A stretch of DNA of 64,000 nucleotides, taken from Neokomagataea anthophila (GTDB lineage: Bacteria; Pseudomonadota; Alphaproteobacteria; Acetobacterales; Acetobacteraceae). Under the pieces are notes generated by a model, which saw only the letters and a program-made list of their open reading frames with translations, had not been told where the DNA came from and did not search any database. Every line of letters begins with the position of its first letter. The stretch's first letter is position 1. A program made the translations under genes and the position numbers. The stretch is taken from positions 124,001 to 188,000 of the forward strand of contig NZ_JAGRQH010000001.1 in the NCBI RefSeq assembly GCF_018122595.1, written 5' to 3'. Positions 1 through 8,257 of the stretch are shown here, piece after piece.

Positions 1-253
1 AAAATATGTGGGCCACCGCTTCGCTGGTGCAGGACAGTTGCCAAGTGGTGCGAACTACACACGCCTTCCCGCTTATTCCTCCACGGACCTCACGCTCGGT
101 TACCGCTTCGGCAGCAAATACCGCGTACAATTCCAAGTGGCTAATATCTTCGATAACCGTACCATTACCGAAGGTAACGGCAGCGCAACCCTGCCAACAT
201 ATTACTACCTGCCACCACGCAATTATTACGGATCTTTCTCTGCATCGTTCTAA
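1..253 (+). CDS. TonB-dependent receptor, C-terminal end (partial)
   Basis: Only the last ~84 codons are present; the gene enters from the left edge in the frame that begins at base 2. The peptide has the last strands of an outer-membrane beta-barrel: alternating aromatic and polar residues, a 'TDLTLGYRFG' strand, then 'VQFQVANIFDNR', the segment before the last strand in TonB-dependent receptors, and a terminal Phe ('GSFSASF'), the usual signal for insertion by the BAM complex. The family takes up iron chelates, B12 or other large ligands using TonB energy. The ligand cannot be told from this fragment, because the plug domain and the upstream neighbours lie outside the window. The call as an outer-membrane receptor is fairly safe. 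Confidence 0.8.
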   Translation, partial: KYVGHRFAGAGQLPSGANYTRLPAYSSTDLTLGYRFGSKYRVQFQVANIFDNRTITEGNGSATLPTYYYLPPRNYYGSFSASF

Positions 254-262
254 ACCACAAAA

Positions 263-290
263 AAAGGCAACGCTTCCAAGCGTTGCCTTT
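263..290. terminator. Bidirectional terminator between convergent genes
   Basis: A perfect 13-bp inverted repeat (263-275 with 278-290, GGCAACGCTT core) lies between the receptor and the nuclease gene, which converge on it. On the minus strand the stem is followed by a run of T (the A run at 259-265 on plus). On the plus strand the stem ends in TTT followed by C, so it is stronger for the minus-strand gene. Confidence 0.75.
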
Positions 291-328
291 CCCCGGCCCT
301 AATATCCACCCATAAGGGCAGACGGATA

Positions 329-1234
329 TTATTGTCCCAAAGACTGATTCAAAACAGCCGCCAAACGCACTCCTGCCTGCTCCAAACGCAACTGAATCAA
401 CGGCCACGCCACAGCGGTATACGCATCCCCCAAATCTGGGTGTTGCTGCGAAGGCAATACACCATAAGCAACGCTCCGCGCCAACTCATGGCTTTCATCT
501 ACCCAGTCAACAACGGCACGATAAGGCGCCCCCGCAGCCGACAAATCCTGCGTCCAATATCGCGTCTCTTCAGGTGTAATCTGCGCCGATAAATGCTCAG
601 CAGCCTCCTTCGCCACCGCATAATCAATTGAATAATGCGGACCAATGACCAAGTGATCCTGACGGTTCAAAATACCATCATCCCACAACGCATGCAGGTT
701 CATATGCCCACGCGCTGAATCACCATAATAGGTCAGGCGCACCGTATTGCCCCCCATATCATGGTCACGCTCCGCCGCATGTAAGGGTTGATGCAAATCC
801 CCTACTAAATGCACAACCCATTTCAACGCTTCTAACCTCTGTTGAGACGGTGCGTGAACATCCCCAAGTATTTTAATCTCTTCCGGTAAACGCTCCACAA
901 CACAATTCGTATCCGCACAATCCCGCGCACGCTCATAGGCTGGATTGACAACATCCGTGTCCACATAATGCCATTTCAGCGTCTCTGGGCGCCCACCTTG
1001 CGCACGCGGAAGATGCGCCATCGTATCCGGCCATGATGCCACTTGATCGAGAGACTGATGCCCCTCCAACGCTAAAAGCTGATGCACCACCGCTTCCGCC
1101 TTTGGCGTTAAACGCTCCTGGGCAATATCTGCCACCATCGCGTGCCCATAAGGCCCCCACGCATAAGCCGATGTCGAAACACTCATACCCAGCGCCATAA
1201 AGACGGCACCCTTAAGCCAATGCTGCATCATCAT
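329..1234 (-). CDS. Secreted S1/P1-type nuclease
   Basis: A 301-residue protein of the zinc-dependent S1/P1 nuclease family, which cuts single-stranded DNA and RNA and removes 3'-phosphates. A signal peptide ends at 'SAYA' so that Trp26 becomes the mature N-terminus. That matters because in this family the N-terminal Trp ligates zinc. Other ligand motifs are in place: 'WGPYGH' (His31), 'SWPD' (Asp70), 'WHYVD' (His89), 'HLVGDLHQPLH', 'GGN' and 'NLHALWD'. Length fits the family. The likely site is the periplasm or outside the cell, where it would scavenge nucleotides and phosphate. 'AGGG' lies 8 bases before the first of three consecutive ATG codons, so the exact start is uncertain by two codons. 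It is convergent with the receptor gene and lies downstream of ribokinase on the same strand. Confidence 0.9.
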   Translation of the reverse strand: MMMQHWLKGAVFMALGMSVSTSAYAWGPYGHAMVADIAQERLTPKAEAVVHQLLALEGHQSLDQVASWPDTMAHLPRAQGGRPETLKWHYVDTDVVNPAYERARDCADTNCVVERLPEEIKILGDVHAPSQQRLEALKWVVHLVGDLHQPLHAAERDHDMGGNTVRLTYYGDSARGHMNLHALWDDGILNRQDHLVIGPHYSIDYAVAKEAAEHLSAQITPEETRYWTQDLSAAGAPYRAVVDWVDESHELARSVAYGVLPSQQHPDLGDAYTAVAWPLIQLRLEQAGVRLAAVLNQSLGQ

Positions 1235-1275
1235 TATTCTAACCCTATAAAATAGCTACCTGAAGGCCCTACGCC

Positions 1276-2241
1276 CTAACGAGCGCCTTGCTGCTCAACC
1301 AACGCAGAAACCTCCGCATAATGCGGCGCTGCATCGGCCGCTCCATTACGCGTCGTCGCTAAAGCACCACAAGCAGCCGCAAAACATACTGCATCTTGAA
1401 AGGACTTCTTCTGCGCTAATGCAAAAGCCAAACCCGCGTTAAAGCTATCACCCGCAGCCACGGTATCAATCGCATCAACACAGAAAGGCTTACAAAACCC
1501 TTCCTCATCACCATCACGCCAAAACACACCACGGCTACCCATCTTCACCAATACCCGGCGCACACCTTTTGCCTGCAATATCCGTGCTGCTTCAGAAGCT
1601 TCTTCCACTGTTTCTGGCGTAATACCCGTTAAAAGACCCGTCTCGGTTTCATTTGGCGTAATAATATCCGCCACCTGCAACACATCATCAGACAAACCAC
1701 CATCCGGTACTGGTGCAGGGTCCAACACCACAATGCCGCCCGCAGCTTTCACACGTTGCGCCGCCGCAATCACAGCAGCCTCCGGAACCTCAAGCTGCAA
1801 CAGAAGAACGGCGGCCTCTTCCAACCAAATGTCGGCAACAACAACATCCGTCGCATCAACGGCCATATTCGCACCACCAATCACAGTGATGCTATTTTCG
1901 CCCGTTCCCGCATCAATTCCAATTAGCGCCACACCCGTTGCATGGTCAGCATCATCACGTAAAGGGCTCAGATCAACCCCAAAACGCGCCAATTCCTGCC
2001 GCGCACGCGCCCCGAAATCATCACGCCCTACACGCCCCACCAGCGCCACACGTACAGCGCCAGAGGCAGCTAAACGCCCCGCAGCAGCGGCTTGGTTGCT
2101 CCCTTTGCCCCCAAGCATGACGCCATAACTTTCACCATGCACCGTCTCTCCCGGACGCGGTAACCGTCGCGCCCGTGCCGTCACATCAATATTAACACTG
2201 CCAAACGAAACAATAAGAGGCGTGACGACAGAATGAGACAC
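1276..2241 (-). CDS. rbsK: Ribokinase (PfkB family)
   Basis: ATP-dependent sugar kinase of the PfkB/ribokinase fold; the expected reaction is D-ribose to ribose 5-phosphate. Near the N-terminus is 'SFGSVNIDVTARA' with the substrate Asp, then 'GGKGSNQAAAAGRL' (first PfkB signature), 'ITPNETE' in the middle, and 'DTVAAGDSFNAGLA' near the C-terminus. The last is the second signature, with the catalytic-base Asp and the anion hole. I chose GTG at 2241 because GGAG lies 9 bases upstream and the substrate motif then starts ~15 residues in, as usual. An ATG at 2277 in the same frame adds 12 residues but has no visible ribosome site. No ribose transporter is adjacent, so the physiological sugar is inferred from the family only. 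Confidence 0.85.
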   Translation of the reverse strand: MSHSVVTPLIVSFGSVNIDVTARARRLPRPGETVHGESYGVMLGGKGSNQAAAAGRLAASGAVRVALVGRVGRDDFGARARQELARFGVDLSPLRDDADHATGVALIGIDAGTGENSITVIGGANMAVDATDVVVADIWLEEAAVLLLQLEVPEAAVIAAAQRVKAAGGIVVLDPAPVPDGGLSDDVLQVADIITPNETETGLLTGITPETVEEASEAARILQAKGVRRVLVKMGSRGVFWRDGDEEGFCKPFCVDAIDTVAAGDSFNAGLAFALAQKKSFQDAVCFAAACGALATTRNGAADAAPHYAEVSALVEQQGAR

Positions 2242-2445
2242 GATAACCCGCTCCACTAAAGAAAACGCGCCAGCCATAGCACCAACACAGCACTCACGTC
2301 AGGGCCATACATCTTCTCACATATGTCATACAGCGTAATGGAAAGGCTATTCACGCCTTCGACGATAAGCACTCAACACGTCAGAGTACCATCCAAACAA
2401 CACGATTGAGCCCGCACAATATCAGTCGTGTCCAGCACAGAACAC

Positions 2446-2473
2446 AAAAAAAGGGGACAGTTTCCTGCCCCCT
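2446..2473 (-). terminator. Rho-independent terminator of the mnmA operon
   Basis: On the minus strand a GC-rich hairpin (AGGGGGCAG / CTGTCCCCT, loop GAAA) is followed at once by a run of seven T. It lies 28 bases past the mnmA stop. The rest of 2278-2445 holds no gene I can see and should contain the ribokinase promoter. Confidence 0.85.
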
Positions 2474-2501
2474 GTCATACCAACCTTCAAAAATAACGTA
2501 C

Positions 2502-3584
2502 TCAGGCAGAACCCAGAATAAAGCCACCACCTAAAACACGCGTTCCGTCATACAAAACACATGCCTGACCGGGCGCAGGCGTTGCCCCTGAGGTCAACTC
2601 AACGCGGGCACCACCATCCGGCAAGGGCACAACAAGCGCCTCACGCAATTCCTCACGCGCACGAATCTGCACACCACACCGCACACCTTCCGGTGTTGGA
2701 TTGCACAGCCAATTCATGTCCCGTAGGTGAATTACCTTCCGCGCCTCAGCACTTTGTACCGAAGCACGCGGCCCAACGACAATGCGCCGGCTCGACACAT
2801 CAATCTTCGTCACCATCTGACGCTCGCCAACAGCCGTGTGAATATCACCCAACCGCTTGCTCTGCCCTACCGTGTACCGCGCCACACCTTCATGTTGACC
2901 AAGCACCTGCCCCGCCTCATCCACGATCTCTCCCGGACCACGAATTTCAGGACGCAGCTTTTCCACAATCTCAGCGTAAGAGCCATTCGGCACAAAGCAA
3001 ATATCTTGACTGTCCGGCTTATCCGCAATCTGCAAGCCAAACTCTTCCGCCATTTTACGTACCTGAGCCTTATCCGGCACATCACCTAGCGGGAAACGCA
3101 AATACTCTAACTGCTCACGTGTCGTCGCAAACAAGAACCAGCTTTGATCACGGTCACTATCGATCGGACGGTGCATTTGTGCCCCGTCTTCTCCTTCAAC
3201 ACGGCGCACATAATGCCCCGTTGCCATCGCTTCACAGCCAAGATCCCGCGCCATGCCCAGCAGATCCGTGAACTTCACGCCCTGATTACAGGCAACACAC
3301 GGCACAGGGGTTTCCCCACGTGCATAAGATGAGGCAAAACTATCAATCACGCTGTCACGGAAGCGATTTTCCGCATCAATCACATAATGCGGAAAACCTA
3401 AACGGTCAGCCACGGCACGCGCATCCATGATGTCACGCCCTGCACAGCAAGCCCCCGGCTTAGCAGCTTGCCCATGATCATAGAGCTGAAGCGTCGCACC
3501 AATGACCTCGTGGCCCTGCTGGTGAAGAAGTGCCGCCACAACAGAACTGTCCACCCCTCCGGACATGGCAACGAGGATACGCAT
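2502..3584 (-). CDS. mnmA: tRNA-specific 2-thiouridylase MnmA
   Basis: MnmA puts sulfur on U34 of tRNA Lys, Glu and Gln, using ATP to adenylate the base and a persulfide as sulfur donor. The N-terminal ATP-pyrophosphatase loop 'SGGVDSS' is at residues 8-14. The catalytic Cys pair is visible: Cys99 in 'PCVACNQGVKF' and Cys196 in 'DSQDICFVP'. The C-terminal barrel ends 'GGGFILGSA', as in full-length members. At 360 residues it is a normal length. It is the last gene of a minus-strand run with two cysteine desulfurases and a ferredoxin, starting 6 bases after the ferredoxin stop. This suggests that the desulfurase directly upstream supplies its sulfur. A strong terminator follows. Confidence 0.95.
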   Translation of the reverse strand: MRILVAMSGGVDSSVVAALLHQQGHEVIGATLQLYDHGQAAKPGACCAGRDIMDARAVADRLGFPHYVIDAENRFRDSVIDSFASSYARGETPVPCVACNQGVKFTDLLGMARDLGCEAMATGHYVRRVEGEDGAQMHRPIDSDRDQSWFLFATTREQLEYLRFPLGDVPDKAQVRKMAEEFGLQIADKPDSQDICFVPNGSYAEIVEKLRPEIRGPGEIVDEAGQVLGQHEGVARYTVGQSKRLGDIHTAVGERQMVTKIDVSSRRIVVGPRASVQSAEARKVIHLRDMNWLCNPTPEGVRCGVQIRAREELREALVVPLPDGGARVELTSGATPAPGQACVLYDGTRVLGGGFILGSA

Positions 3585-3589
3585 CGTCT

Positions 3590-3904
3590 TCAGCCCTGCT
3601 TCGGAATATGAACGACAAGACCATCCAGCGCGTCTGTCATGACAATCTGGCAGCCCAAACGTGATGTCTCTTCAAGACCAAATGCGAGGTCGAGCATATC
3701 TTCCTCATCATCCGTCGCATCGCTCAGCTTACCAGCCCATTCCGGGTCCACAATGACGTGACATGTTGCACATGCCAAAGACCCCTCACAGGCCCCTTCC
3801 AGATCAATATCGTGCTTATGCGCAACTTCCAAAACGGACAAACCGTTCGGCGCATCAACATCATGGCGTGAACCATCACGATCAATAAAGGTCATCTTAG
3901 GCAT
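3590..3904 (-). CDS. [2Fe-2S] ferredoxin, adrenodoxin/Isc type
   Basis: A small (104 aa) soluble electron carrier. The four cluster ligands follow the vertebrate/Isc ferredoxin pattern: Cys39, Cys45 and Cys48 in '[10 protein letters not shown]', then Cys85 in 'RLGCQI'. The acidic '[11 protein letters not shown]' stretch before the last Cys is the partner-docking helix of this family. AAGGAAG lies 10 bases before the ATG. It sits between a cysteine desulfurase and mnmA, so it probably feeds electrons to Fe-S cluster or persulfide chemistry, as Fdx does in the Isc system. No IscU, IscA or HscA/B gene is nearby, so the partner is inferred. Confidence 0.9.
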   Translation of the reverse strand: MPKMTFIDRDGSRHDVDAPNGLSVLEVAHKHDIDLEGACEGSLACATCHVIVDPEWAGKLSDATDDEEDMLDLAFGLEETSRLGCQIVMTDALDGLVVHIPKQG

Positions 3905-3935
3905 GGACGATCATCTTCCTTGTACTCAGTAAACG

Positions 3936-5069
3936 TCAGGACACACGTGCAACATCAACCAGAAGCGCCGCCGCACGATCAATTTCGGCGTTGGACGTAA
4001 AACGTCCAACCGAGAGACGCAAGCACCGTGATGCTTCAGCCTCCGGCAATCCCATCGCCGTCAAAACATAAGAGGGTGCCAGTTCCGCCGCTGAACAAGC
4101 AGAACCCGTCGACATGGCGATGTCGGGCAGATGAGCCATTACGTCAAGGGCTGAGACCCCTTTCGGCAGGCAGAAATTCAATCCACCGGGCAAACGCGGC
4201 ACTTTTGCACCATTTAACACACTCCCCGGCAGTCCATCACGCAATTTTTGCCACAACACATCCCGCAACTGCGCCAAACGCTCTGGCTCCACAGTCAAAG
4301 CACCACGTGCTATCCGCGCTGCCTCACCAAACCCAACGACCAACGGCGTTGGTAACGTGCCAGACCTTACCCCACGCTCCTGCCCACCACCTGAAAAGAG
4401 TGGCACAATCCGCGCCCGTGGCCGCCGGCGCACATACAAGGCACCAACTCCTTTGGGCCCATACATTTTATGCGCTGAAACCGATGCAAGATCGACATGT
4501 TCTAACGATACTGGCAACTTCCCCGCCATCTGGGCCAAATCCGTATGAAACACCGCCCCAGCCTGACGCGCCAAAGCGGATAACGTCGGAATATCCTGCA
4601 AAACGCCCGTTTCATTATTGGCTGCCATAATACTGACTAGGGCTGTCGGCACCGACAAGGCCTTCTCCAAAGAAGCCGAATCCACCCTCCCATGCCGATC
4701 GACCGGCAAGATCACAGGTTCAAAACCTTCACTTTCAAGAGATTTTACGGACTCCAAAACACATTTATGCTCGACAGCACTCGTAATAACCCGGCGCCGC
4801 TCCCCGCCCATACGCTGCACATGGCGCGCCGCACCTTTAATGGCGATGTTATTGGCTTCCGTGGCACCAGACGTAAAAACGATCTCGCGCGCCTCTGCCC
4901 CAATCAGGGCTGCCACATGCTCACGCGCCACCTCAACAGCGTGCGCTGCTTTTTGACCCGGACCATGCGTACTATGCGGATTGGCAAAATCCTGCGTGAA
5001 CCACGGCAACATGGCATCCACAACCTCTGGCGCGCACGGCGTCGTCGCAAAATAATCCAGATAAATCAT
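3936..5069 (-). CDS. Cysteine desulfurase (IscS/NifS family), copy 1
   Basis: A PLP enzyme that takes sulfur from cysteine as a protein persulfide. It opens with 'IYLDYFATTP'. The cofactor lysine is Lys201 in 'SAHKMYGPKG', and the persulfide-forming Cys is Cys325 in 'STGSACSAAE' on the flexible loop. 'GGGQERGVRSGT' and the C-terminal 'CLRLSVGRFT' are also family signatures. The length of 377 residues is close to the usual size. GGGAG lies 8 bases before the ATG. It follows a second desulfurase by 18 bases and precedes the ferredoxin and mnmA. The likely role is sulfur supply to MnmA and/or Fe-S cluster assembly. Which of the two copies does which cannot be read from sequence alone. Confidence 0.92.
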   Translation of the reverse strand: MIYLDYFATTPCAPEVVDAMLPWFTQDFANPHSTHGPGQKAAHAVEVAREHVAALIGAEAREIVFTSGATEANNIAIKGAARHVQRMGGERRRVITSAVEHKCVLESVKSLESEGFEPVILPVDRHGRVDSASLEKALSVPTALVSIMAANNETGVLQDIPTLSALARQAGAVFHTDLAQMAGKLPVSLEHVDLASVSAHKMYGPKGVGALYVRRRPRARIVPLFSGGGQERGVRSGTLPTPLVVGFGEAARIARGALTVEPERLAQLRDVLWQKLRDGLPGSVLNGAKVPRLPGGLNFCLPKGVSALDVMAHLPDIAMSTGSACSAAELAPSYVLTAMGLPEAEASRCLRLSVGRFTSNAEIDRAAALLVDVARVS

Positions 5070-5087
5070 GTACCCATCTCCCGGTCT

Positions 5088-6179
5088 TTACGCTTTACGC
5101 AAACGCTGCACCATCTGTTCATACGCCACGATGAAACCATCCACCTGCGCGCTTTGGACATTCCACGGCAACGACACACGAAGAGCCTGCGTAGCGCCAT
5201 CCTGCTCACCCATCGCCGTTAACACATGCGATGCCGCCACTTTCCCAGACGAACAAGCCGACCCCGCAGACACCGCAAAGCCGGCCAAATCCAGCGTCAT
5301 TAACTGTATCTGCGCACCAATGCCGTCCAAAATCACATTACTCGTGTTCGGCAAGCGTGCAGCGCCATCCCCTGCCACACGCGCGCCCACATGTTTGACA
5401 GCATCATCAATCCGCACGCGCAACGCATCAATAAACGACCAATCCTGACCGCGCGCAGCCGTAAACGCCGCCGCCATACCCATAATCGCCGGTAATGCTT
5501 GCGTACCACCACGCCGACCGCGCTCTTGCCCACCACCCGGCATAAACGCATCAATTGCTGCAGCATCAGGCAATAACAGAGCGCCAGCACCTTTCGGCCC
5601 ACCCATTTTATGCCCGGACAGCGCAACACTACAGCCCTCAAAACGCTGCTCTAAACGCCCTGCACTTTGCACCGCATCCACATGCAAATGCGCGCCAAAC
5701 TCTTGGCATAAGGCGTGCACTTCTCCCAATGGAGAAAGCACACCCGTTTCATTATTTGCCGCCATGACGCACACTAAAGCTGGACCTGATTCGGCCAATT
5801 TTTCGCGCAAAACAGCACAATCCAACACGCCATCACGCATGACAGGGATAATATCCGCCTCCGGTGCTGCACGCCGAATAGCATCATGCTCCGTTGCGCC
5901 AATGAAAACCCGTCGCCCCGCACCATACGCGTGCAACGCCAACGCATTCGCCTCCGTCCCGCCAGACGTAAACACGCATTGATCCGGATCTCGTCCAAAC
6001 CCCTGCCCAAAAACAGAGCGCGCTTCTTCAAGCGCACGACGCGCCGTGCGGCCAAAACTATGCACCGAAGACGGATTACCAACGAGGTCCAACGCGGCAA
6101 TCACAGCCTCACGCGATTCCGGGCGCAACGGCTCCGTCGCATTCGCATCAAGATAAATTTGGGCGGATGAAATAGTCAT
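5088..6179 (-). CDS. Cysteine desulfurase (IscS/NifS family), copy 2
   Basis: The second, diverged copy in tandem with the first. It has 'IYLDANATEP' at the N-terminus, the PLP lysine in 'LSGHKMGGPKG' and the catalytic Cys in 'SAGSACSSGK'. Both active-site residues are therefore intact, and it is not an obvious dead copy. ATG at 6179 gives 363 residues; a GTG three codons upstream is possible, and neither has a strong ribosome site. It is the first gene of the four-gene sulfur operon and is divergent from the hydrolase at 6346, with ~165 bases between them that must carry both promoters. The two copies differ across most of their length, which suggests old divergence rather than recent duplication. 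Confidence 0.9.
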   Translation of the reverse strand: MTISSAQIYLDANATEPLRPESREAVIAALDLVGNPSSVHSFGRTARRALEEARSVFGQGFGRDPDQCVFTSGGTEANALALHAYGAGRRVFIGATEHDAIRRAAPEADIIPVMRDGVLDCAVLREKLAESGPALVCVMAANNETGVLSPLGEVHALCQEFGAHLHVDAVQSAGRLEQRFEGCSVALSGHKMGGPKGAGALLLPDAAAIDAFMPGGGQERGRRGGTQALPAIMGMAAAFTAARGQDWSFIDALRVRIDDAVKHVGARVAGDGAARLPNTSNVILDGIGAQIQLMTLDLAGFAVSAGSACSSGKVAASHVLTAMGEQDGATQALRVSLPWNVQSAQVDGFIVAYEQMVQRLRKA

Positions 6180-6345
6180 AAACACCACATCGGATTGAAC
6201 AGAGATTTACGCAAGTTTTGGATTGACGATTCGTGAATTTAAGGCAACGTGTCGATTTTGGTGGAAATCTTTGCGCTTGAGTCGATATACAATCGCACAT
6301 CGGAAGGCAGGGCCGTAATCCTGCCGGACACAGTGTGAGAGAAAT

Positions 6346-7011
6346 ATGCCCGAAGTGATGTTCGCTGGCCCAGATGGCCGGCTCGAGGGACGTTATCACC
6401 ACTCTAGCGAACCTAACGCTCCCCTCGCCCTGGTGCTGCACCCCCACCCCCTGCACGGTGGCACCATGAATAACCGCATCACCTACACAATGTATCGCCA
6501 TTTCGAGAAAATGGGTTTCTCAGTGATGCGGTATAACTCGCGCGGTGTTGGCCGTTCACAAGGCCGCTATGATGGCGGCATAGGCGAGATTTCAGATGCA
6601 GCCGCTGCGCTGGACTGGATGCAAATGGTGAACCCAAATTCAACCGAACTTTGGATCGCCGGATACTCCTTTGGTGCGTTCGTAGGCATGCAGTTGCTGA
6701 TGCGCCGCCCAGAAATCAGTGGTTGGATCAGCGTAGCGCCTCCAGCCAATGATTATGATTTCGGCTTTTTAGCACCATGCCCCTGCGGCGGTCTGATGAT
6801 CGCTGGCGGAAAAGACGAAATGGCTCCAGAGCCCGGCATCCACAAACTTGTGGACAAGCTTAATACGCAGAAAAATGTATCCGTCGATTATCGCATTTTT
6901 GATGACGCGGACCATATTTTTGCGAACCAAGCAGACCAAGTCGGCGCAGCGCTTGAAGACCACGTTACCACCATGCGTGGTCGTAAAGCGCTTGCTCTCG
7001 CAGCAGACTAA
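6346..7011 (+). CDS. Alpha/beta-fold hydrolase
   Basis: A 221-residue protein of the small alpha/beta hydrolase group often annotated as a dienelactone-hydrolase-like or COG2945 protein. Key features are 'LHPHPLHGGTMNN' (oxyanion region), 'YNSRGVGRSQG', the nucleophile elbow 'GYSFGA' with Ser108, and a likely catalytic His190 in 'DDADHIF'. No signal peptide, so cytoplasmic. The substrate is unknown; family members act on esters. A GAGAG sits just before the ATG. It is transcribed away from the cysteine desulfurase operon, and this pairing gives no clear functional hint. Confidence is high for the fold and low for the reaction. Confidence 0.85.
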   Translation: MPEVMFAGPDGRLEGRYHHSSEPNAPLALVLHPHPLHGGTMNNRITYTMYRHFEKMGFSVMRYNSRGVGRSQGRYDGGIGEISDAAAALDWMQMVNPNSTELWIAGYSFGAFVGMQLLMRRPEISGWISVAPPANDYDFGFLAPCPCGGLMIAGGKDEMAPEPGIHKLVDKLNTQKNVSVDYRIFDDADHIFANQADQVGAALEDHVTTMRGRKALALAAD

Positions 7012-7017
7012 AAACAT

Positions 7018-7053
7018 TTTTTGCTACGGGAAAACACTTTCCCGTAGCAAAAA
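7018..7053. terminator. Long hairpin after the hydrolase gene
   Basis: A perfect 16-bp inverted repeat (7018-7033 with 7038-7053) with an ACAC loop starts six bases after the hydrolase stop. It begins with T and ends with A on both strands, so it lacks the classic trailing U run. It may still end transcripts of the hydrolase and of the small minus-strand gene beside it. Confidence 0.45.
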
Positions 7054-7061
7054 TGCCCTAC

Positions 7062-7244
7062 TCACATGACAGCGTCATTATTATCTATCTTAGATGCCTT
7101 CTCGCGACGCTGCATAAAAATAATCGTATAAATATTCATCCAATCCCGTGCACGACGAGCAATACGCTCTAAGCGCTTCTTATTTTTCTCCGTAAAATCA
7201 GTCTCTTTTATATCACGAGCCTGCATCATATCATCACGATACAT
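7062..7244 (-). CDS. Small basic protein, unknown
   Basis: A 60-codon reading frame that I do not recognise. It is rich in Arg and Lys ('KNKKRLERIARRARDW') with a short hydrophobic patch 'MNIYTIIFM', so it could form an amphipathic helix. AGGA lies 9 bases before the ATG in an otherwise gene-free, AT-rich stretch. That is the main reason to believe it; there is no other gene on either strand here. It converges on the hydrolase hairpin. It could be a chance frame. Without it, 7012-7399 would hold only the hairpin and the promoter of the ABC transporter. Confidence 0.4.
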   Translation of the reverse strand: MYRDDMMQARDIKETDFTEKNKKRLERIARRARDWMNIYTIIFMQRREKASKIDNNDAVM

Positions 7245-7399
7245 AAAAATTATTCCTAATTATATTCTGTCGACTGAATCATAAAATATGAATAAGAGCG
7301 TAAATATTCGTTAACGAAACAAAACCTTCACATTATAGATATTTCGCCTATCGTAAAACTTACACAATGCGATCAGAAACATTCAAAGAAGCATTTATC

Positions 7400-8257
7400 A
7401 TGACGAACAACACAATAAACATTGCGAATATCACCAAATCTTTCGGCACATTTACAGCACTGAGCGATATATCTTTTTCAATAAATACCGGGGAAACAAT
7501 AGGCCTCCTCGGCCGCAATGGCGCCGGAAAATCAACACTCATTGGCTGCCTCTTAGGCTTTCTCCTCACCGATCAAGGGCACATTACCATGTTCGGCACA
7601 GACATTGCCGAACTACCCCGCACCATCCGCGCCCGTACGGGTTATGTCCCTCAAACAATGAGCGGTTTTGATGCCTTCAAAGTCGGTGCACTTATTGATT
7701 TTATAGGCGCGTTTTACGGCGCATTACCCCCTATTGACCCCCGCCTGCTCGCATGGGCAGAGCTGAGCCCTTCAAAAATCGTCAAAACCCTTTCTGGCGG
7801 ACAAAAACAACGCCTCGCTATTCTTCTCGCTATGCGCCATCGGCCAGATTTTCTAATTCTGGATGAACCCGTCGCCAGTTTAGACCCACAAGCGCGCCGG
7901 GATTTCATGAACCTTCTAGATCAATACGCCAAAGAAACAGGTGCGAGCATCATCATCTCCTCACATATTCTGTCTGATATTGAGCGGGTCTGCTCGCGAC
8001 TTCTCTTTTTAAAGCAAGGGCGCCTCATCCTTGATTGCAGCACACAATCCTTCCAAGAGACGACACGCTGGCTGCATAACATAACACCAGAGAGCCTCAC
8101 CGCGCTCCCCGTACAGATTCTAGCACAGAAAGACGGTAACATCCTGATCCATGGCTGGCAGGCCAACCTTCCCCTCCCAGCAGAAACACAGATCAGCATT
8201 CCTGACTTCGAAGACGCCTTTTTAGCCATCACCGAACCCACGGGAGGCGCAGCATGA
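7400..8257 (+). CDS. ABC transporter ATP-binding protein
   Basis: The nucleotide-binding subunit of a two-gene ABC system. From the ATG at 7400 (AGAAG 8 bases upstream) it has 285 residues, with the P-loop 'GRNGAGKS' at 38-45, Q-loop 'YVPQT', signature 'LSGGQ' at 131-135, Walker B 'FLILDEP' at 151-157 followed by 'ASLDP', and the switch His in 'SSHIL'. An in-frame ATG at 7367 is a less likely start. The layout, one ATPase plus one hydrophobic partner with no binding protein, is that of an exporter of the drug, bacteriocin or lipid-like class (ABC-2 type). The substrate is unknown. It overlaps the next gene by 4 bases (ATGA), so the two are translationally coupled. Confidence 0.9.
   Translation: MTNNTINIANITKSFGTFTALSDISFSINTGETIGLLGRNGAGKSTLIGCLLGFLLTDQGHITMFGTDIAELPRTIRARTGYVPQTMSGFDAFKVGALIDFIGAFYGALPPIDPRLLAWAELSPSKIVKTLSGGQKQRLAILLAMRHRPDFLILDEPVASLDPQARRDFMNLLDQYAKETGASIIISSHILSDIERVCSRLLFLKQGRLILDCSTQSFQETTRWLHNITPESLTALPVQILAQKDGNILIHGWQANLPLPAETQISIPDFEDAFLAITEPTGGAA

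Noticed and set aside
2561-3271. A 236-codon plus-strand frame
   Set aside because: It lies entirely opposite mnmA, is rich in His/Pro/Gln as antisense frames here are, and has no ribosome site.
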